64,000 nt of DNA from Atherinomorus stipes (taxonomy: Eukaryota > Chordata > Actinopteri > Atheriniformes > Atherinidae): assembly GCA_023101725.1 (NCBI GenBank), contig JALJCO010013441.1, forward strand, positions 248,001 to 312,000. Reading direction: 5' to 3'. A model generated the notes under the pieces. It did no database searches and had not been told where the DNA came from. It worked only from the letters and a program-made list of their open reading frames with translations. Position 1 is the stretch's first letter. The number at the start of each line of letters is the position of its first letter. The position numbers and the translations under genes were made by a program. Shown here one piece after another: positions 23,111 to 34,150 of the stretch.

Positions 23111-24388
23111 CACACCCTGTGAGATGTGTTACAAATCATAAAGTCACACTTTTGTGTTTTTTTTGTTTGGGGGGGGGGTTCTTTAAGCTTCTGGTTTAAA
23201 AGACTTAAAAGAAAAAAATATTCTAAGAGAATTCTGCTTTTTCTGCTCAAAGCAGAAAATACAGAGTCACTGACATCCCTTTAATCATAGTGGCAGAGGC
23301 TGTTTCCATGGAAACCGGGAAAACGGGGGGAAGCTGCTGTGGCAGGGTCTGAACATCCTCGGTTGGGCCCGGTTCGGGACGGTTTCTGGGCTCCCCGACA
23401 ATCTTCAAAAGTTTCCTCCGCCTTTTAATCCGAGCTGGTAGAAGACGGCGGGATTTTTCACGCCGAAACTTTGAAAATGACAGAAACCGGATCGGAAAGC
23501 GGCTTCAAAGTTGTCCGTCATCCGCAAGCTTCACTTAATCAAAGCCTCTGACATGTCGGTTTTCATCGAGGACTGTAAAACAATCAGACGGCTGAAAATA
23601 CAAACAGGAAAACACTTTAAACGGGAAGATTTAAAGCAGAAGCGAACAAATCTTCATGAATGAAGAAGAGGAGAGTGGACTGGAAGCAGGTATGATACTA
23701 TTAATAGCTCCACACACATCATCCCTTCTCTTTCTGGTATTCCCATCATGGCACAGACGGGTCTTTCCCCCTTCACTATTATTTCTCCTTTCTCCACCAC
23801 TCCCTCCTCTCGCTCTATTAAGTAAGCGAGACCTTGACTGCAGGCGCCTGTTCTGCCTCTGAGCTGAAGTCCGGCGCTTGTACTGCATGTCTGGAGATGT
23901 GCTTCTTCTTTGTAGCCGCTTTAAAATAAAAAGGCCGCTGGAAACTGTGATGCTTTTGCCAGGAATGGAGAGAACCAAAGAAAAATTGCTGAGAACATAT
24001 AAACAAGACGATGTCAAGGCCGGAGAAGATAAATGACTGACGCACTGAGGAGGAGGCGGGCGACGAGAAGGAGCTGTTTGAAAAGGCGAAGATTAGAGGA
24101 AAATGTGCCGTGTGTTGATGTTTCCTGTGACATGATTACATCTTAGTCGTCGCTTATTCTTTCAGACTTTTTAAAAAGCGGCACTCAGGCAGAAGAAAAC
24201 GGAGCTGATGATGAGATGAGAGCGGGTGAAAACTGGAAAGGTGTCAGAGGTAGCTAAACAGGCTGCAGATGACTTCCCTGATGAGAGTTTTAGCGACTCC
24301 ACATCAGTGCAGCTCTTTGTCTTTTACACTCTACCATGCAGCTACAAGAGATGTTGCAAGAATTTTTCGCAATGAATTGTGGCATCAA
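22959..24388. other. non-coding DNA, partly CpG-rich
   Basis: A CA microsatellite lies at 23073-23115 and a G-run at about 23170-23179. About 23300-23530 is relatively CpG-rich. A short frame at 23656 reads MNEEEESGLEAG and meets a GTATG donor-like sequence, but no acceptor or second exon is seen, so no gene is called. Confidence 0.35.
23073..23115. repeat. CA dinucleotide microsatellite
   Basis: About 20 AC units with one G interruption. Confidence 0.97.
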
Positions 24389-24475
24389 AGGAATAGTACA
24401 CCCAGAGAATGATATTCCTTCATTTTCTACGTACCCTCATGTGCTGGTTTCCGGTTTCAAGGTATGTAGTGAGTG

Positions 24476-24800
24476 TAAAAAATAGGGGGGAGGGAAAATA
24501 ATGGGGGATATAAAAAATAAAAAAGAAAATTTTATAGGGAAAAAATAAACAATAAAAAAAAATAGATAAAATATGGGCCGGGGAGGAGAAGGGGAAGAAA
24601 GAGAGAGAAATAAGGGGGAAAGAAAAAAAAAAAAAAAAAAATAAGAATTGAAAATGAACGGAGCCATATTGCTCCAGAAAGGCCTAGAAAGGGGGGGGAA
24701 CACTGGAAAGGAAAGGAGAGGAAGTCATTTTTTTGACACAATTAAGGAAAATAAAAAAAGAGATAAAAAAAAATAAAAAAAAAAAATGGCGAGCATAAAA
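24476..24800. repeat. A/G-rich low-complexity block
   Basis: A-runs and G-runs without a fixed unit, similar in texture to 2745-3130. Neighbouring sequence is normal. It may be a degraded simple repeat or poor consensus. Phenylalanine-rich minus-strand frames here are artefacts. Confidence 0.8.
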
Positions 24801-24950
24801 GGAAGAGGGGTACCACAGTATAAAAATATAGCGGTAGAAAACCGTTACATTTTCCGTCATACCTTCATACCTTGACCGGTATGAACTTCATTCTGTCTTA
24901 TAAAACAGGAAAAGTAGCCTACAAGTCAGGTCCTGACGCATACTCCCAGT

Positions 24951-25726
24951 CAGGGTCCGAAATTAACACTTCAGGTGCCAAATGCGACTAAATTTTCCGT
25001 TTGGAGAGTAAATCTCAGAGGGCTTCCCACCACATGGCGAGTAAATGTTTCTATCAAATGAGTTGCGTCTATCTTCATTTCAATCATTTCAATGGTGAAT
25101 TTCTTCTTCGTGTTGCTCTGCTGTCTGCCTGTATGAACGACGAGCATGTACACAAACACGCACTCGTGATATGAGAATACCACCCGCTACGTTACTCCCG
25201 TTCACTAACAGCTAGCGTTTAGCTCAGGCTGATTAAGTAGCATGAAGATGGGGAGATTGTTAGCAGGAGGCAGCCTTCCAGAAGAAAGCTCAGTGAACGG
25301 GAGAGTAAACCAGCAGATTTACAGCCGACCAGAAAGTTCAGTGAGAAGCTTTGGCACCGGCTGCACTACGACCGGGTCCACTCCATTTATTGCCCGGGAA
25401 GCGAGTAGCGAGTCGGGCCGGCGGAGTTTTCACTGTCATCTGCTCAGATCTGACAGCGTGTTGTTCCAGTTTCATAAATGACGTTGATGTGTGGCCATTG
25501 TTAAATCTCAGCAGATAACCGAGCAGTAATATTATTCCCCAAACAACTTCCAGTAGATCTGATTCTGTTCAGCTGCTCGAGGCAGCAAAAACATGTCACT
25601 GTAAACTGCTTTAGTGTAAAATAGTTCGATATTTTGGCCGGTAAAAAATAAGCTTGGCTGGTGGATTTTTTTTTTATCTACCAACCAACTTGGCCAAGTG
25701 AATCAAAAAGGTAATTTTGGACTCTG
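24951..25726. mobile_element. hAT-like element, 776 bp, with perfect 8-bp TSD, third nesting level
   Basis: Its ends are CAGGGTCCGAAATTAAC and, reversed, CAGAGTCCAAAATTACC. The direct repeat CTCCCAGT is at 24943-24950 and 25727-25734. It contains a tract resembling ...TTGGCCAAGTTGG near the right end. There is no intact transposase frame; an 80-codon plus frame at 25242 has no motif. It sits inside 24441-25957, which sits inside element B. Confidence 0.9.
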
Positions 25727-26527
25727 CTCCCAGTTGGTGGCGGTAAATTCACATTGCTTGCCAAAGCCATTAAACATCAAAAGAAGAAGTACAGATGTTC
25801 CAATAAAGTGCATTGTTCAACCAAAATAAGTTGTTTTTATTTACCCAGACACTTAAAAACAATATTCAAGAGCGTAGTCATGACACCATGGTATGAAACC
25901 GTAATATTTGAGCTCAAGGTTATCATACCAACAGAATTTCATACCGGCACATGCCTAGAGTCTGGAGCACTTTTTTAATATCTGAAATGCAGCCGGAGAT
26001 CGGACAGGCAACTGAACCAAAAAGGTCAATAAAAGTCCACAAAAACTTAATATATTCCTCCATACTGCTCGTCCAAAGTAATCCAGGTGTCCTGAGTGGG
26101 TAGTGTCCAGAATTTACCCAAAATGACAAAATTTAGAAGATTTTTATAGCCTAAACAATAGAACATCTAGCTGCTGCGTCCCAGCGAGTTCACGACACTA
26201 CGGAAACAGCAGCGTTCAGCACCTACTCTGCCGATAATGCAAACGTAAAAGAATAAATTTGCCGTTTAAATTGTGCTAAGTGCAAACAAGCAGCGGACAA
26301 ATAGGATAAACACAAGAGGGGTGGGCTGTTGATTTAAAACATTGAAAGAAAGAAAAAGAGAACGTGCGATCTTGTCTGCCGTGGCTTCAGTAGTGTCGTG
26401 AGCTCGCAAGGGCGCGCTTTGAGGCAGGACACTTGAATTACTTTGGACGAGCAGTATGGAGGAATATTGATAAGTTTTTGTGGACTTTTATGGACCTTTT
26501 TGGTTCAGTCGCTGGTGAACTCTATTC

Positions 26528-27152
26528 TAGGGCTGGGAATCACTAGGTACCTTGCGATACGATACTATCACGATATTTTGCCTACGATAACGATAATATC
26601 ACGATACAGTAATTCTGCAAAAATCAATATATTGCAATAAATTTATCTACGATAGACCACAGTATTTGTCCCTAAAGACATTCCAAATTTATTGACCAAA
26701 GTGAATCCATGTGAAATGAATTACAAAATATTATCAATCAGTAGCACATAAGTGACATCAGTTCATATGAAATGAGAAAAACAGTAAAACAAAGTGCACA
26801 GTGGTTCTTCTTAAGAAAGCATATAAAAATAAACATTTCAGTCATTATTTCTTCATAATCTCAAACAACTGGGTGGTCTATGAAAACCTGGACACACATT
26901 TTAATTTGTACTTTACACCATGTTTAAAGTTTAACCTGAACCTGCAGCCTGCCCATAGATATCAGTGCTAATGCAGGGACTTTTCTACATGCTGAACCGC
27001 TGCAGAAAGAACAACGAAATCTCGCGAGATCTCACTGGTCTCTTACAAAATCTCGTGAGATTTTGTAAAATATCGATACAGTTTTAAAATATCGATATGA
27101 TATCGAACAAAAATATCGCGATATTTAGTGTATGATATTTTGGCACACCCTA
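26528..27152. mobile_element. hAT-like MITE, 625 bp, with perfect 8-bp TSD, in the right arm of element B
   Basis: The left end is TAGGGCTGGGAATCAC and the right end in reverse is TAGGGTGTGCCAAAATATC. The TSD CTCTATTC is at 26520-26527 and 27153-27160. Repeated ATCGATA/TATCACGATA motifs lie next to both ends. It is non-coding. Confidence 0.92.
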
Positions 27153-27589
27153 CTCTATTCTGTGAAATTTGGGGGAAACAAAAACCTGTCCGATCTCTGG
27201 CTGCATTTGAGATATTAGAAAAGTGCTCCAGAGTCTTGCTCAGCATGAGGGTGAGTAGAAAATGAAGGCACATCATTCTGTGGGTGAACTATTCCTTTAA
27301 ACGCCACGCTTAATCAAATGTAAAGATCGTGTCAGCAGATCAGAGCTGATGAGATTTACAGATATTTGTGGTGAAGTTATTGTCAGTGTATATAAACTCT
27401 GCCCTCCCCCCACCCCCCTTCTCCTATAAGTGGGGTGGGGTGGCTGTTCATCTCCATTTCAGGTCCTCTCCCAGAGTCCTGGGAGCTTCAGGGTCCTGTC
27501 CAGGATCTTAGGTGCTTCAAGGATTGATCTTTTCGTAGATCTCACGATTGCAATTTTCTGGCCAATCACTGATCTTTAATACCTGTGAA

Positions 27590-27972
27590 AACCAGTTTCT
27601 GGCCAGTTTCTTGACAGTTTTAAACTGTTAGCAGCCAGTTTTCAGCTAGTTTCAGGCAAGTTCTAGTCAGTTTCCAGCCAGTTTCTAGCCAGTTTCCAGC
27701 TAGTTTCCGGCCAGTTTCCCGCCATTTTCTAGACATTTTCTACCAAGTTTCCACCAAGTTTCCAGCCACTTTCTTGCCAGTTTCCAACCAGTCTCTGGCC
27801 AGTTTCCAGGCAGTTTCTTGACAGTTTCTAGCCAGTTTCCTGCCAGTCTCCCAACAGTTTCTAGATAGTTTCCAGCAAGTGTGCAGTCAATTTACAGCCT
27901 GTTTCTATTCAGTTTTTGGCCTGTTTCCAGACAGTTTATAGCCAGTTTGCAGACTGTTTCTAGCCAGTTTCA
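27590..27972. repeat. degenerate 11-bp tandem repeat (CCAGTTTCTAG type)
   Basis: About 30 diverged units of CCAGTTTCTAG / CCAGTTTCCAG with length changes. The right end abuts a foldback element that has lost its own left terminus here. The stretch 27301-27589 before it shows nothing recognisable. Confidence 0.85.
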
Positions 27973-27976
27973 AACC

Positions 27977-28573
27977 AATATTGTGGTGATTCAGCTAAAT
28001 ATCTGTCAGAAAATCAGCCTGGAAGTTAGTGTTTCATGCATGAAGCAGTCTGACATCTATCTTAAAGGGGAATTTCGTTTTTTTTTTCAAATCTAGACCT
28101 GTTTTCTAGCATGAAATACGTTCATTTCCTCACCCAGACAGTTTTGGTACAAATGAATTCCTTCGGGAGATATTTAGATCCACTCCAGATCAGTGTATGT
28201 CCAATATAATGGAATGGTCCGACTAATGTTTCGTAAGAAAACATTGGTAAAATGAAGGAGTTTGTGGCAGATAATGTCTTATTTAGAGGCTGCACATGGT
28301 CGCCCCATCACTTCCATTATATTGGACATACACTGATCTGGAGTGGATCTAAATATCTTCAGAAGAAAATCAAGTTACACCAAAACTGTCTGGGTGAAGA
28401 AATGAACGTGTTTCATGCTTGAAAACAGGTCCAGACTGAAAAAAAAACCCCCGAAATTCCCCTTTAAGATAGATGTCAGACTGCTTCATGCATGAAACAC
28501 TAACTTCCAGGCTGATTTTCTGACAGATATTTAGCTGAATCACCACAATATTGAAAAAAAACAAAGTTCCCCT
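27977..28573. mobile_element. TTAA-type foldback element with perfect 85-bp arms, carrying an insert at its centre
   Basis: The 85 bases 27977-28061 are the exact reverse complement of 28468-28552. Outward of the right arm the sequence ends CAAAGTTCCCCT followed by TTAA (28574-28577), so the terminus is AGGGGAACTTTG. The matching left terminus is missing and replaced by the 11-bp repeat. Without the insert the two arms meet at a single central TTAA, giving a near-perfect hairpin of about 190 bp. It is non-coding. Confidence 0.85.
28066..28463. mobile_element. TTAA-type MITE (AGGGGAATTTCG), 398 bp, inserted in the hairpin centre
   Basis: Its ends are AGGGGAATTTCG in both orientations, bordered by TTAA at 28062-28065 and 28464-28467, the duplicated central TTAA of the outer hairpin. 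Its own arms are about 150 bp and clearly diverged from each other, unlike the perfect outer arms. The AGGGGAA terminus is shared with 30266-31123, so these form one piggyBac-like group. Confidence 0.85.
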
Positions 28574-28577
28574 TTAA

Positions 28578-30179
28578 ACCTCTGGATGTAAAATGGTTGA
28601 AAGGTTTTTTTATCATGGAGGGAAATTACCATTATCTGCTATAATCCGGGATGTTTACATCATGTATGTTTGCTCTATGTTTATTGACCTGCACTCCCCA
28701 AATTAATCTGTTCAATGGCCACTGCAGTAAATTATCTCTATACTCAAAATAATGTTTTTATCATAAAATCAATTGTTTTTTTTACTAAAAAAATAAAATG
28801 TTTTTAAAAAACGCAATCATGTCCAATCTTTTTATACGCCCTCATCCACCATGACCTCCTCTCTACAGGGACGTTATAACTTGCTATCATAATTTTAATG
28901 GCCACTAAAGATGCCCGTCACTACAAATTGTTTCTGCAGGTTGTAATAAGCTGCACCCACTAAGAGGTTGTTTTCAAATGAAAGGAAACTTCACAAAAAT
29001 CACATTTCCTGTGGAGTACGATGTGTTTCACAGACATTATAATGACCTTGGCTTATCTTTCATTCATGTGCCACAGAGCTCATTTGCATAAATAAACCAT
29101 TTAAAGAGGATATGTTTCCCTCCAAGCTCACTCCAACTGGCTAAATCCCATTTGTTTGCTATAAAGCACAGGAGCAGAAACAAAGCTAAGCACACATATG
29201 CATGCGTATGGAGGCATATGTGGTTTAGGGACACACGAGTCGCATTTCCCTGCTGTGGAGCGTACACCCAGGATGACAGAAAAGCTGCATTACTTTCTGA
29301 CAATATTAAATAATCTGTATTCGAGGCAGCAAGTAGGAAAGTATTTCACTTCAGTGAAACAGTCACTTGAAGAGGGTGAAGAAATAAAAAGCTCCCTTGA
29401 CTGAATAAAAAGCCCAGTGGACACACATTTTAAGCACATTCACAGATGAAAAAGAGTCATTACAGACAGATGAAGTGAAGCTGTGCTGATGTTTCTGCAC
29501 ATCTGTTCTGGCTCAGCGGCTCTAAAGTATAGTAGGAGAGCAACAGAGAGGCTGTGTGATGATGTGTGATAGCGATGTTGCATTTAAACCAGGTTAAAGA
29601 CAAACTACAAGCAAGAAAACACAAGAGTGCGGGTTGTGGGTAAAGTGAAGGCACACATTCTGTTATCTGTTTTCTGCCTATGAAAGAAAAATTGTTTTAT
29701 TCTCAATCCTCGTTCCCAAGGGAGCAGTAAAAGGAAGAAAAGGAGGGGCGGCGGAAAAGGAGAAGAGAAAGTAAAGGAATAAGATCATCACTGGGACAGT
29801 TTAGGGCTCAGCAGAGACAGTATCTCTACAAGCAGACATGGTGACAGGCGTGAAATAAACTGAGAGGTATATCAGGAGGACGGAGGCAGGGAAAACATGT
29901 CCTGAGGATATTGGAGTCGTGCAGCTCCATCAACATGACAAGCTCCTGGCGGAGAGCTGTCCTCTCAGCTTGGAGATGCACGGCATCTCTGGGGGAGGCA
30001 GAGAGGGAAAGTCTGGCTTTGGTCAGCACTCAGGGAATTCCTTTATGCATAAACATTTCCTCTTTCTAAAACTCAAAGACGGATAAAGAAGCTGCAGATA
30101 CTTGAGATGCACTTTCCATCACGGCTGGGCCAAAACTCCCATCACACCTCCTCTTTTCTTTTCAGATATGAATGCAGCA
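28578..30179. other. non-coding DNA, candidate conserved stretch at 28880-29120
   Basis: No exon was recognised. Open frames at 29064-29303, 29460-29654 and 29826-30029 on the minus strand lack motifs. The section 28880-29120 has a POU octamer ATTTGCAT at 29082-29089 in unique sequence. Confidence 0.4.
28880..29120. promoter_or_regulatory. candidate conserved non-coding element with octamer motif
   Basis: ATTTGCAT followed by AAATAAACC sits in repeat-free sequence. POU factors bind ATTTGCAT and Fox-type factors bind AAATAAAC-like cores. Function is inference; conservation was not tested. Confidence 0.2.
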
Positions 30180-30265
30180 TTAAAGGAACAGTACACCCAC
30201 AGAATGACGGTCCTTCATTTTCTACTCACCCTCATGGTGAGCAAGACTCTGGAGCACTTCTTTAA

Positions 30266-31123
30266 AGGGGAAGTTCAGGATTTTTGACATAGGGCCTCAT
30301 TTACAAGTGAGCCAGAATGCTACTTATCACTGAAGACAGTTTCAACATATTTCATCCCGTTGTTCTAGTTCCAGTGAGTCACCGATGCTAATGCTAGTGC
30401 AAGTCAACAGGAATCTGCTAGCCTGTCATTAAAAACAATCTTATCCACTCCACAGAACATCCGAAGCAAATAATTTCTAACTTCAGACTATCTGTATAAA
30501 TGCCGTGTTAATAGAATAATGTTACAAATAAAATTAACCTGCATTTCGTTGCATTTTGTTTGTTGCTGCTGAGACACTTTACAAAGTTTTACTTCCTGTA
30601 TGTGGCAGCAGAGTGATGTCATCTGCTGCTACATGCATGAAGGAATTTGATTACACAAATATAAAGTCTAAAATACGACCACGTCTGAAAGGCATGAGGA
30701 TATGTCGGATTTTGAAGATGATTTCAAACTTTTTTTTTTTTTATCAAACTAACTGTCACCATGTCTCTATGAACTGAAATACACTGGCAAAGGTAGTAAG
30801 CCTGTAAGAAACTAGTTCCTCAATATGTAATGCAAAATTTGTCATACAAGGCTAGTTTTAGTTTTTTTAATACGAGTTTACTAGTTTAACACGGCATTTA
30901 CACAGATAGACTTGCTGATTTGCCTCGGATGTTCTGTGGAGTGGATAAGATTGGTTTTAATGACAGGCTAGCAGATTCCTATTGACTTCCACTAGCATTA
31001 GCATCAGCAACCTCCTGGAACTAGAATAACGGGATGAAATATGTTGAAACTGTCTCCAGTGATAAGTAGTATTCTGGCTCACTTGTAAATGAGGCCCTAT
31101 GTCAAAAATTCTGAACTTCCCCT
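30266..31123. mobile_element. TTAA-type MITE (AGGGGAAGTTC), 858 bp, in element C
   Basis: The ends AGGGGAAGTTCAGGATTTTT and, in reverse, AGGGGAAGTTCAGAATTTTT are flanked by TTAA at 30262-30265 and 31124-31127. The inverted arms are about 240 bp (30266-30515; about 30890-31123), diverged at some positions. The loop has no transposase frame. Confidence 0.9.
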
Positions 31124-31248
31124 TTAAAATCTCAAACGCAGCCGGAGATTGGACAGGTTTTCGTTTTCCCCCAACTTTCATATAATGGAGTTCACCGGTG
31201 CCCGAAACCATAAAGGTCCATAAAAGTCCACAAAAACTTGGCAATATT

Positions 31249-31529
31249 TGAGAAGGACCCAACTGCAGTCACGATACGTCGCCATATACCCAATCCACGC
31301 CAGAAGTCCGAAGCGGAAGTTTCTTCTTCATGTAACTTACTAAAATCTAACCCTTCCCCCTAACCCTAACCCTAACCACCCGACTACATGACACGCATCT
31401 GTTTGCAAGCCGCAGACAGATACTCTTAGCAGTGTTGAACTAGCTTCTGCTTGAGACTTCCTGTATGGATTGGATGTATGCTGGCGCCCTTGTCGGCCAT
31501 TGTAACTGCAGGAAGGTAGCCCTACTCTT
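31249..31529. mobile_element. hAT-like MITE, 281 bp, with perfect 8-bp TSD, in element C
   Basis: The TSD GCAATATT lies at 31241-31248 and 31530-31537; the uninterrupted sequence is seen in elements A and E (CAATATTCCTCC or similar). The ends, AGAAGGACCCAACTGCAGT and reverse AGAGTAGGGCTACC...CTGCAGT, are imperfect inverted repeats. A chance-length (CCCTAA)3 lies at 31358-31377. Confidence 0.85.
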
Positions 31530-32224
31530 GCAATATTCCTCCATACTGCTCGTCCAATGTAATCCAAGTGTCCTTAGTGGGTAGCGTCCATCATGTACTG
31601 GAAATGACACCATTTAGTAGATTTTTATAGCCTAAACAGAACATCGCAGTTTCTATTTGCACGTTTGTGCGAGTTCATGACACTACGGAAGCCGCGGTGT
31701 TCAGCGCCTTCTCTGCCGATAATGCAAGCATAGAGGAAGAAATTTGCTGTTTACATTGTACCAAGAGCGAACGAGCTGCGGACAAACACAAGAAGGGTTG
31801 GCTACTGTTTTAAAACAAAGAAAGAAAGAGAAAGAGAACGTGCGATCTCGTCTGCCGTGGTTTCCATCGTGTTGTGACCTCACAGGGGGGCACTTCGCGG
31901 CGGCTACATGTTCTACAGTTTAGGCTATAAAAATACACTAAATGATGTTATTTGGAGTAAATTCTGGACGCTACCCACTCAGGACACTTAGATTACATTG
32001 GACGAGCAGTATGGAGGAATATCGACAAGTTTTTGTGGACTTTTATGGACCTTTTTGGTTCAGTCGCCGGTGAACTCCATTATATGAAAGTTGGGGGAAA
32101 ACGAGAAGCCTTCCTGATCTCCGGCTGCATTTGAGATATTAGAAAAGTGCTCCAGAGTCTTGCTCAGCATGAGGATGAGGAGAAAATGAAGGACCATCAT
32201 TCTGTGGGTGCACTATTCCTTTAA

Positions 32225-34150
32225 CCAGCAGTTGGTGGGGAGCAGCCCACTGCTCTCTGATGCAGACAGAGAAGGGGTGAAATGCAGAGAAAGAATTTCC
32301 ACTCGGGGATCATAATAGTATATCAGAATAATAAAAAATAATAATAAAATAATCCTAATAAAGGTTGCAGACCCCTGAGATTGAGATTGAGATTGTAAAC
32401 CTCCTGGATGGGATAGAAATGTCTGGAAAACTTCCATGGATCATCTAAAGGGTAAACTATCCATCACAGTTCCCCCCACAGATTCATGAGGAACTGATGA
32501 TGTTTTAATTTTTTTTATGAATGAGTCAGATCTGAAAAATAAATCAGGATTTCTGTCTGTGACATGAAGGAAGCTGCAGTAGTCGGAGCATCCATGTTTG
32601 TTTGGAGGGTTTCCTTCGGGTCTTCATCGTTAGACGCTGCAGAAACATTCTCAGAGCATCTTTCCTCTGGATTATAAAGGAATGTGGTGAATCAGTGGGC
32701 ATATTTTAACAGTATGTGTGAGTGAAGCCTCGTGCTAGGAGTGTTTGGAGGGTGAAGTCTTAAATGGGAAGCAGGGGTGCAGCTTTAAGCGGCTTAGCTG
32801 CATTGTAAGTAAACACATTACAGCCGGTGTGCTGCCAGTCTGAGCAGAAATGTTTCATGATCAGGTAAACAACAACACTCCAGGGACAGAGGAAGACTGC
32901 AAAGCTTCTCATTTACTACAAAAGATGAAGTCAACCTGCGGTCAGGCTTCCAGCTGAAACCGAGCGTCGGCCAATAATTCATTCATACCAGTCATATCTA
33001 ATCCAGCTCAGGCTCAAAGTTGCATCTCCAGAACTTCATTTCAATGATGGAGGGTCAACTCTCCAAAATCCCCCTGAAGTCTGCTCGAGACGGCATTTCT
33101 GCTAATGTTTTCTAACCTGCTGCAGCACCGAGGCAGAGACAAACTAAACTCATGCAGCTTCCGCAAACTTCAACCAAAGTTGGAGGAATTCTCAGTTTTA
33201 AGATGTGAAATGCGTGTTTGCATGACTGCACTTAGAACATGAATATTTAGATGCTGGGCTCAGACGCGGCAATAATTCAACCCCGTATCACAGATGTTTG
33301 TGCAACTAAGGAGGCATTATCTATTCATCCTCGTATGAAGAAACCGTCCCAGAAGGAGTGATTACTGGTGTAGAAAAGCCAAAAAGGCTGATGTAGGAGG
33401 GTGGAGGTGGCAGAGTTAGAGACTTTATCTCCCAGCTGACACAGTAGCCGTACTTTAAGTTCCCGTTCTGATTCATCTTAGGCATTAAAGACTCGGTGGC
33501 GAGGTCAGAAAAATCCTTGCAACACAGCAAGTGGCTGATTCTTACTTCTGGATATCTACACTGTAAAAGAAAAAACTGATGCTAGGGAGGATGCTCCCTC
33601 TGCTCTGATTGGTCAGCTCCAACATGGCCTGATCAGACACCCATTATTCCTTCAGCAACTCAAATCTGAAATTTAATAAATCTATTTCATTGGAGGGAAA
33701 GTGGATTGCTGCCTCTAGAGGCAGGATGAGTCACTTCTGTCGGTGTTGGGTCAGATATTGACGTGCAGGGGACATGTGCTGCAGGACAGACACCAAATCA
33801 GATGCAACTGAGACGCTCACAACACCCACATGTGACAAATCTGGTTATTAATCCGCTTACTGGATGAAGAGGTAGACCAGATGATGCAGGTGCAAAAACT
33901 CCAACTATAATTCCCAACTTATACACGAAAATGGATGTAATCTGGTTAGCGTTACCATGGCTACGCATTAATGCAAGGAGCACGGACCATTATTATTTCA
34001 TTCCCTTCCATTTTTAAAATGTTGGTAGTAATTATAATTATATAATCAAGTTCACCTGTAATATACCAAAGCATGGGACACTGCTCACCCAATCACATTA
34101 CAGGATGGAAAACACATTTTATAAAATGATAGAATCAAGTTTACCAAAAG
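32225..34150. other. non-coding DNA
   Basis: A short GAGATT repeat lies at about 32379-32396 and an AATAATA tract at about 32328-32355. No exon or transposon end was recognised in the rest. Confidence 0.4.

Larger units (their letters stand above)
24441..25957 (-). mobile_element. hAT-like element inserted in element B
   Basis: The right end in reverse reads TAGGCATGTGCCGGTATGAA and the left end begins near GTGCTGGTTTCCGG, an imperfect inverted pair. Comparison with elements C and D shows that about 11-14 bases of element B are missing at the junction and no TSD remains, so the left boundary is approximate. Inside are repeated TATGAA/CATACC motifs, the purine-rich block 24476-24800, and a younger hAT-like element (24951-25726). 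Confidence 0.6.
24389..27296 (+). mobile_element. Element B: long-TIR TTAA element disrupted by nested insertions
   Basis: The left arm starts AGGAATAGTACACCC at 24389. The right arm ends ...GGTGAACTATTCCT at 27296, followed by TTAA; the left flank reads TCAA, a one-base change from TTAA. The left arm is broken at 24441 by an inserted element lasting to about 25957. The right arm is broken at 26528-27152 by a hAT-like MITE. Removing both leaves an element matching A in order of arms and loop. Sequence near the ends groups it with C and D. Confidence 0.85.
30184..32220 (+). mobile_element. Element C: long-TIR TTAA element with two nested insertions
   Basis: It starts AGGAACAGTACACCC after TTAA (30180-30183) and ends ...GTGCACTATTCCT before TTAA (32221-32224). 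The left arm is interrupted by a TTAA MITE (30266-31123) and again by a hAT-like insert (31249-31529). The loop (about 31660-31905) keeps GAAGAAATTTGCTG and GAAAGAGAAAGAGAACGTG. It is non-coding and belongs to the B/C/D subfamily. Confidence 0.87.

Noticed and set aside
23656..23692. First coding exon MNEEEESGLEAG with a GTATG donor
   Set aside because: The donor is weak and no acceptor, second exon or homology was seen; chance is likely, though a CpG-rich stretch lies upstream.
31358..31377. Interstitial telomere (CCCTAACCCTAACC)
   Set aside because: Only about three units, inside a small hAT-like insert; too short to argue for a fusion point or telomere capture.
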